The notes under the pieces were generated by a model that had not been told where the DNA came from, did not search any database, and was given only the letters and a program-made list of their open reading frames with translations. The translations under genes and the position numbers were made by a program. 10,588 bases of DNA from CAYVAP01 sp964521065 (GTDB lineage: Bacteria; Bacteroidota; Bacteroidia; J057): positions 1 to 10,588 of the forward strand of contig CAZFPQ010000252.1 in NCBI GenBank assembly GCA_964521065.1. The letters run 5' to 3'. Positions 7,073-10,588 of the stretch are shown here, piece by piece; positions within the stretch are counted from its first letter, which is position 1, and each line of letters opens with the position of its first letter.

Positions 7073-8509
7073 TTATACCGCTACGGTTATGCGTTTTTTA
7101 ACCAAATAATCATTCAGAGCCAGGTAAGAGCAATCGTGTCCAATCCCACTTTCTTTGATGCCACCGTGAGGCAGATAGATTGCATATTTAACTCCATTAA
7201 ACTGCACCTCACCAAAATCTAATTCTTCGGAAAGACGGCGGATGCACTGTTCGTTTTGAGAAAAGCCATAGGCTACCAACCCAAATTCTGTATCATTGCC
7301 TAACTCGATGGCTTCGTCAAGGTCCTTGAACTTCATCATGGCCGCTACGGGACCAAAGATCTCCTCTCGGAAGCTGCGGCTTTCGGAATTGATTCCTGAC
7401 AAAATGGTCGGTTCCATGAAATTGCCTTTGGTCATGCCCTCAGGAATCCCTCCTCCTAAGACTAACTCTGCTCCTGAAGCTACGTCGTCTTGTACCAATT
7501 GGAGAATTCGGTCTCGATCCTGTAGGCTGACTAGAGGGCCCATATCAGGCTTTTCTTCTATTCCAAAGCCCACCTTGATGGCCTGTGCTCGTTCTAGGAA
7601 CTTGGCCATGAACTCATCGTACACTTCTTCTTGGACCAAAAACCGATTGGGTGCGACACAGACCTGCCCACAATTGTTGTATTTCAAGCTGATCCCAATT
7701 TCTACCGCTTGGTCTAGATCCGCATCATGGCATACGATGAAAGGTGCATTGCCACCCAACTCCATGCTGAGGTGCTTGATAGAGGTGGCCGAATCTCGGA
7801 TGACACTACGTCCAGAGCGAGAAGACCCAATCATGGTCAAAACCTTCGGGATTTTGCTGCGTGTCATAGGCAAAGCGACATCCTCCACGTCGCCGCAAAT
7901 GAAGTTTACCACCCCAGCAGGAAAATCAATCTCCGCTAATATTTCCCCCAAGACCAAGGCCGAAAGAGGCGACCTTTCAGAAGGCTTGATGATAATGGAA
8001 CAGCCTGCAGCCAAGGCAGGTGCCAGCTTGTAGCCAATGTTCAACAACGGAAAATTCCAAGCCAGGTAGGCCACAGCTACGCCTGCGGGTTGATGCACCA
8101 TCTGGTGGCGATGGGTATTTTCTAAGTCGGGGAATATCTCCCCATGCAGGTTTTGCATCACCTCCGGGTAAAAGGCCAATCCATCTGTAAGCAGTTGAAT
8201 GTCTTCTTGGGCAGACTCGTAGGTTTTACCCATCTCGTATACCACGGCTTTGCGTAGCAGGTCTTCCTTTTTGAGAATTTCCTCTCTCAGCTTTTTCATC
8301 CAGCCTGCTCGATCTGCTAAGGTCATGCGTGACCAGAGCTTAAACCCCTCCTCGGCTTTGACCAGGGCGTGATGGGCATCATCTTCACCCGCCCACGCCA
8401 CTTCAGCAATAACTTCCTCGGTACCGGGACAAACAATCGGCTGTCGTTTGCCGGAGAAAGAATCTCTCAGTTCTCCGCCGATGTAGAGCTGTTTATATCC
8501 AAAGTTCAT
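7073..8509 (-). CDS. NAD(P)-dependent aldehyde dehydrogenase, candidate 3,6-anhydrogalactose dehydrogenase
   Basis: Soluble aldehyde dehydrogenase of 478 residues, a normal full length. Catalytic residues are all visible: Asn152 in A-W-N-F-P, Glu250 in M-E-L-G-G-N-A-P-F, and the nucleophile Cys284 in G-Q-V-C-V-A-P-N-R-F. The cofactor site has Lys175 followed three residues later by Glu178 (K-P-S-E-R-S-P), the arrangement that usually goes with NAD+ preference. E-E-I-F-G-P-V and the C-terminal G-G-I-K-E-S-G-I-G are also present. By family alone it resembles succinate-semialdehyde and lactaldehyde dehydrogenases. Its place between a sugar-acid cycloisomerase/dehydratase and a KDPG-type aldolase suggests that it oxidises an aldose to its aldonate; 3,6-anhydrogalactose is the best-fitting substrate, since known anhydrogalactose dehydrogenases belong to this family. 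Start ATG 8509-8507 gives M-N-F-G-Y-K-Q-L-Y-I-G-G, the usual N-terminus. The family is certain; the substrate is inferred. Confidence 0.9.
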   Translation of the reverse strand: MNFGYKQLYIGGELRDSFSGKRQPIVCPGTEEVIAEVAWAGEDDAHHALVKAEEGFKLWSRMTLADRAGWMKKLREEILKKEDLLRKAVVYEMGKTYESAQEDIQLLTDGLAFYPEVMQNLHGEIFPDLENTHRHQMVHQPAGVAVAYLAWNFPLLNIGYKLAPALAAGCSIIIKPSERSPLSALVLGEILAEIDFPAGVVNFICGDVEDVALPMTRSKIPKVLTMIGSSRSGRSVIRDSATSIKHLSMELGGNAPFIVCHDADLDQAVEIGISLKYNNCGQVCVAPNRFLVQEEVYDEFMAKFLERAQAIKVGFGIEEKPDMGPLVSLQDRDRILQLVQDDVASGAELVLGGGIPEGMTKGNFMEPTILSGINSESRSFREEIFGPVAAMMKFKDLDEAIELGNDTEFGLVAYGFSQNEQCIRRLSEELDFGEVQFNGVKYAIYLPHGGIKESGIGHDCSYLALNDYLVKKRITVAV

Positions 8510-8519
8510 ATCAATATGT

Positions 8520-8565
8520 AAGTTCTTTGATCGAAGAAAAACGGGTTACAAAAGTTGACTTGATC
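8520..8565. repeat. Imperfect direct repeat upstream of the aldehyde dehydrogenase gene
   Basis: AAGTTCTTTGATC (8520-8532) and AAGTTGACTTGATC (8552-8565) are near-identical direct copies that share AAGTT and TTGATC and start 32 bases apart, close to three helical turns. They lie in the 113-base gap between the enolase-superfamily gene and the aldehyde dehydrogenase, 11 and 43 bases upstream of the latter's start codon. Directly repeated half-sites on one face of the helix are typical of AraC-family operators, so this is a candidate binding site. The repeat is seen directly; the function is inferred. Confidence 0.35.
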
Positions 8566-8622
8566 TTATCATCATTAACCGTTTGGTCTCGGTGTCTATC
8601 TTCCCAAGCTCCCAGCATCCAC

Positions 8623-9762
8623 TTATAAAACCGGTAAGGCATATTTGTAAAGCGCATCCTCATTGAATTCAAACCCTAAGCCCGGACAGTCGCTAAGCTT
8701 GATTTCCCCATTTCGAATCACCATATCGGAGCTGGTGAGGGCATCTCGCAATCCATTTTCCGTCCGGTCATATTCGATAAAAAAGTTAGGAGTCTTTAGC
8801 CTGCCTGGGATTGTATCTAAATTAGCCACAAAATGCAGGGCAGCCGAAATCGCAATCCCAGTACCCCAGGTATGAGGCACCACTTCGACGCCATAGACCG
8901 AAGCGAGTACGGCGATGCGCTTGGCCTCGGTCAAGCCTCCGGTAGCACAAATGTCAGGTTGAACGATGTCTACCGATTTGGACTGAAGCAAGGTTTGAAA
9001 CCCAAATCTCAGGTACTCACATTCTCCTCCGGCGATGGGAATGGTGGTTTTGGATCTCAGCTCGGCGTATTGGGAATAATATTCTGGTGAAATAGGCTCT
9101 TCAAACCAATAGATATTATACGGTTCTACGGCTTTTGCCAAATGGATGGCCTCACGTAGGTTGTAGGCATGATTGGCATCGATCATCAACTTGATGTCGG
9201 GCCCAATGGCTTCTCTCACCAGCTTCACATTTCGAATATCCTCCTCGATTCCCAAGCCCACCTTCATCTTCATGGCCTTGTACCCACTGTCAGCATAGTG
9301 TCTGGCTTCTTCAGACAGAACCTCCCCTAAATGATGAACTCCATTGGTGAAATACATGCCCGTCGCATAGGGAATGATGGTATCCCGCTTTTTGCCTCCA
9401 AGTAATTGGAATACGGGTTGCTTTAAGATTTTGCCTTTCAAGTCCCATAAGGCGACATCGATGGCGCTGAGGGCAGACACCAAAATCCCTCTGCGAGCAA
9501 AGTCTAGGGTACGCCGGTACATGGTTTCCCAAATGGTCTCGGTTTCTAAGGGATTGGCTCCCATTATAAAAGGAGTCAAGTATTCTATTCCTGCCTTTAT
9601 CACCTCTGCTGGCCCATATCCTTCCCCCCAACCTACGTATCCGTTGTCACAGGTAATTTTAACAATGCAAATTCTACGTTCAGAATACTCCCACTGAGAG
9701 AAGTAGAAACTTTCTTTTAGCTTATCCGTCAGAATGAAGCCTTCGATAGAGGTGATTTTCAT
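8623..9762 (-). CDS. Enolase-superfamily, mandelate-racemase-subgroup sugar-acid cycloisomerase/dehydratase (candidate 3,6-anhydrogalactonate cycloisomerase)
   Basis: Mg2+-dependent enzyme that abstracts the alpha-proton of an aldonate and opens an anhydro ring or eliminates water to give a 2-keto-3-deoxy acid. Its 379 residues hold the complete MR-subgroup active site: K-x-K at 165/167 (K-M-K-V-G), metal ligands Asp195 (I-D-A-N-H), Glu221 (F-E-E-P) and Glu247 (A-G-G-E), and the Asp270-His297 dyad (Q-P-D and V-V-P-H-T-W-G). Further segments, Y-A-T-G near 132-135, D-A-N-H-A-Y and the C-terminal E-Y-D-R-T-E-N, recall galactarolactone and anhydrogalactonate cycloisomerases as I remember them. 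The frame extends to a TTG at 9810, but ATG 9762-9760 begins M-K-I-T-S-I-E-G, the standard N-terminus, and is chosen. It is the first gene of the catabolic group, with about 770 non-coding bases upstream. Dehydration of another sugar acid (galactonate, fuconate, galactarate) remains possible. Confidence 0.9.
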   Translation of the reverse strand: MKITSIEGFILTDKLKESFYFSQWEYSERRICIVKITCDNGYVGWGEGYGPAEVIKAGIEYLTPFIMGANPLETETIWETMYRRTLDFARRGILVSALSAIDVALWDLKGKILKQPVFQLLGGKKRDTIIPYATGMYFTNGVHHLGEVLSEEARHYADSGYKAMKMKVGLGIEEDIRNVKLVREAIGPDIKLMIDANHAYNLREAIHLAKAVEPYNIYWFEEPISPEYYSQYAELRSKTTIPIAGGECEYLRFGFQTLLQSKSVDIVQPDICATGGLTEAKRIAVLASVYGVEVVPHTWGTGIAISAALHFVANLDTIPGRLKTPNFFIEYDRTENGLRDALTSSDMVIRNGEIKLSDCPGLGFEFNEDALYKYALPVL

Positions 9763-10100
9763 AGAATGATATTTTTCAAGCCTGCCCCATCCTCCATCTT
9801 TCCGGGTCAATAAGAGACTGAAGTGTCCCCTTCATTTACCAAGCAGAAAGATGCAAGGTCAATTAACCGATATCTACATTGCTCAAAAAACATCCAGCTT
9901 GGCCTCTTTTCAAGCCTTCATCTCTAAAGCTGCGACAACAAGTAGGGGTTTTCACTTTCGGGAGTCACCTTCCTCTGCGCTGCCGCCCCCCACTTAGTAA
10001 AGCAGAAATTGACAAAGTTGGGAACCCCCTACATCGCCTGGCTATCTACCTAGTTTTCAATCTTATACCTTCAGTTTTGCGAGCAATAATTATCTGTCCC

Positions 10101-10140
10101 AAACGAAGCAGAATCTGAAGAATATTCATGGTCTTCGTTT
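10101..10140. repeat. 8-bp perfect inverted repeat, 24-base loop
   Basis: AAACGAAG (10101-10108) and CTTCGTTT (10133-10140) are perfectly complementary, with a GAATATTC palindrome inside the loop (10120-10127). Neither side is followed by a clean T-run, so it is not a clear terminator. On the minus strand a 27-codon ATG frame begins inside it at 10130 (MNILQILLRLGQ...), which I consider probably chance. It could be a regulatory dyad or part of a structured RNA; no function is assigned. Confidence 0.3.
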
Positions 10141-10467
10141 ACCCTATTTTGGCATTATTTTACCCAGACTCATCGCTGCCAAAAAAACAGTCGGTTTATA
10201 GGTTCATAAGCGCAAAAGGAAACTCTTGAGTTGATAAAGAGGCAAAGTAAGAGTAAGTAAATGCCCGGTGGGGAGCCGTATTTATTCTTTAGACTTGTAT
10301 GGTATTAGACATGCTGCAGGATCACCCAAACTACTTGGAGGAGCAAAATAAACCTCTTGTTCCGTAATTATCCTTCTAAGGAGAGGATTACTCCATTTTC
10401 GATACTTGTAAACCTTTTTAGGAATTCTCAGGCTCTCAAAGTTCAGCTAATGCAACGTTGTTTGATT

Positions 10468-10501
10468 CACTTGTTTGCGATTGCTAACAATAGAGCAAGT
10501 G
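10468..10501. repeat. Nested inverted repeat near the tRNA terminator
   Basis: CACTTG (10468-10473) pairs with CAAGTG (10496-10501), and inside it ATTG (10480-10483) pairs with CAAT (10488-10491) around a four-base loop CTAA. Together these make a two-part stem with an internal loop. Stems are short, so folding is uncertain. It lies about 30 bases beyond the tRNA terminator and could be a small structured RNA element or chance. Confidence 0.22.
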
Positions 10502-10529
10502 GAGTATTTGTGTTAAAATGCGTTACCAC

Positions 10530-10566
10530 AAAAAAAGCACTTAACCCAAAAATGAGCTAAGTGCTT
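10530..10566 (-). terminator. Intrinsic terminator of the tRNA transcript
   Basis: Read on the minus strand, AAGCACTTA (10566-10558) and TAAGTGCTT (10543-10535) form a perfect nine-base stem with a 14-base loop, followed by an uninterrupted run of T (opposite the A-run 10530-10536). This is a textbook rho-independent terminator in the correct orientation, ten bases after the presumed tRNA 3' end. It isolates the upstream tRNA transcript from the catabolic genes, which must therefore have their own promoter. Confidence 0.8.
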
Positions 10567-10576
10567 GATAATGAAG

Positions 10577-10588
10577 TGGGCCCACCCG
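10577..10588 (-). tRNA. Probable 3' end of a tRNA gene (cut by window edge)
   Basis: On the minus strand the window opens with CGGGTGGGCCCA. This can be read as the end of a T-stem (CGGG, 10588-10585), a seven-base 3' acceptor strand TGGGCCC (10584-10578) and discriminator A (10577). CCA is not encoded (CTT follows). The implied 5' acceptor strand would be GGGCCCA, outside the window. A strong intrinsic terminator ten bases downstream supports a stable-RNA gene ending here. The amino-acid identity cannot be told, and only 12 bases are visible, so this rests on pattern and context. Confidence 0.45.

Larger units (their letters stand above)
9763..10529. other. Non-coding stretch upstream of the catabolic genes (about 770 bases)
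   Basis: No frame on either strand gives a recognisable protein. The open frames here are short (under 80 codons) and lack family features. It must contain the promoter for the catabolic genes on the minus strand, but no exact TAnnTTTG -7 element is visible. It holds two inverted repeats, at 10101-10140 and 10468-10501, and an ATTAACCG box at 9862-9869 that recurs upstream of the aldehyde dehydrogenase (8574-8581). The stretch is long for a single promoter, so a decayed gene or an unannotated small RNA is possible. Confidence 0.55.

Noticed and set aside
9763..9810. TTG start 16 codons upstream for the enolase-superfamily protein
   Set aside because: MKITSIEG at ATG 9762 is the typical N-terminus of this subgroup.
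9879..10118. 79-codon plus-strand open frame in the upstream stretch
   Set aside because: No recognisable domain, no supporting start context and a composition unlike a coding sequence; probably chance.
10047..10130. 27-codon minus-strand frame starting MNILQILL
   Set aside because: Very short, no ribosome-binding or conservation evidence and no downstream continuation in frame.
10357..10560. 67-codon plus-strand open frame ending in the terminator
   Set aside because: It runs into the tRNA terminator stem and has no family features.
10577..10584. GGGCCC-type palindrome at the right edge as an att core repeated within the window
   Set aside because: The only other GGGCCC (near 7536) lies inside the aldehyde dehydrogenase coding sequence without extended similarity.

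Overview
The window comes from a member of the Bacteroidota. The evidence is a SusC/SusD outer-membrane pair, a SusD lipoprotein signal peptide, a TonB-dependent receptor with a carboxypeptidase-D-like N-terminal domain, and start codons without clear Shine-Dalgarno sequences. The base composition looks moderate rather than very AT-rich, which suits a Cytophagales-like lineage better than a typical flavobacterium; that placement is inference. All genes are on the minus strand, so the biological order runs from the right end of the window to the left.

Layout, right to left. At the extreme right edge is what looks like the 3' end of a tRNA gene, followed by a strong intrinsic terminator (10530-10566). 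About 770 bases without a convincing gene follow. Four sugar-acid catabolic genes come next: a mandelate-racemase-subgroup enolase-superfamily enzyme (8623-9762), an aldehyde dehydrogenase (7073-8509), a KDPG/KDPGal-type aldolase (6290-6958) and a PfkB-family 2-keto-3-deoxy-sugar-acid kinase (5194-6285). An AraC-family regulator with an N-terminal cupin-like sensor (4210-5067) lies downstream. After a 380-base intergenic region containing a probable terminator and a leader hairpin come susC (716-3829) and the first 238 codons of susD (1-714, cut by the window edge).

How they fit together. An aldehyde dehydrogenase (sugar to aldonate), an MR-subgroup cycloisomerase or dehydratase (aldonate to 2-keto-3-deoxy-aldonate), a KDG-type kinase and a KDPG-type aldolase form a complete route from an aldose to pyruvate plus glyceraldehyde-3-phosphate. 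This is the enzyme set known for 3,6-anhydrogalactose catabolism, the sugar released from the red-algal galactans carrageenan and agar. The enolase-superfamily protein resembles known cycloisomerases (YATG, DANHAY and EYDRT segments) more than ordinary dehydratases. With SusCD and an AraC regulator, the best reading is part of a polysaccharide utilisation locus for a red-algal galactan. Substrate assignment is inference, because no glycoside hydrolase or sulfatase lies inside the window.

The non-coding parts hold several inverted and direct repeats that may be operators, leader structures or terminators. I found no CRISPR array, insertion sequence, rRNA or complete tRNA.
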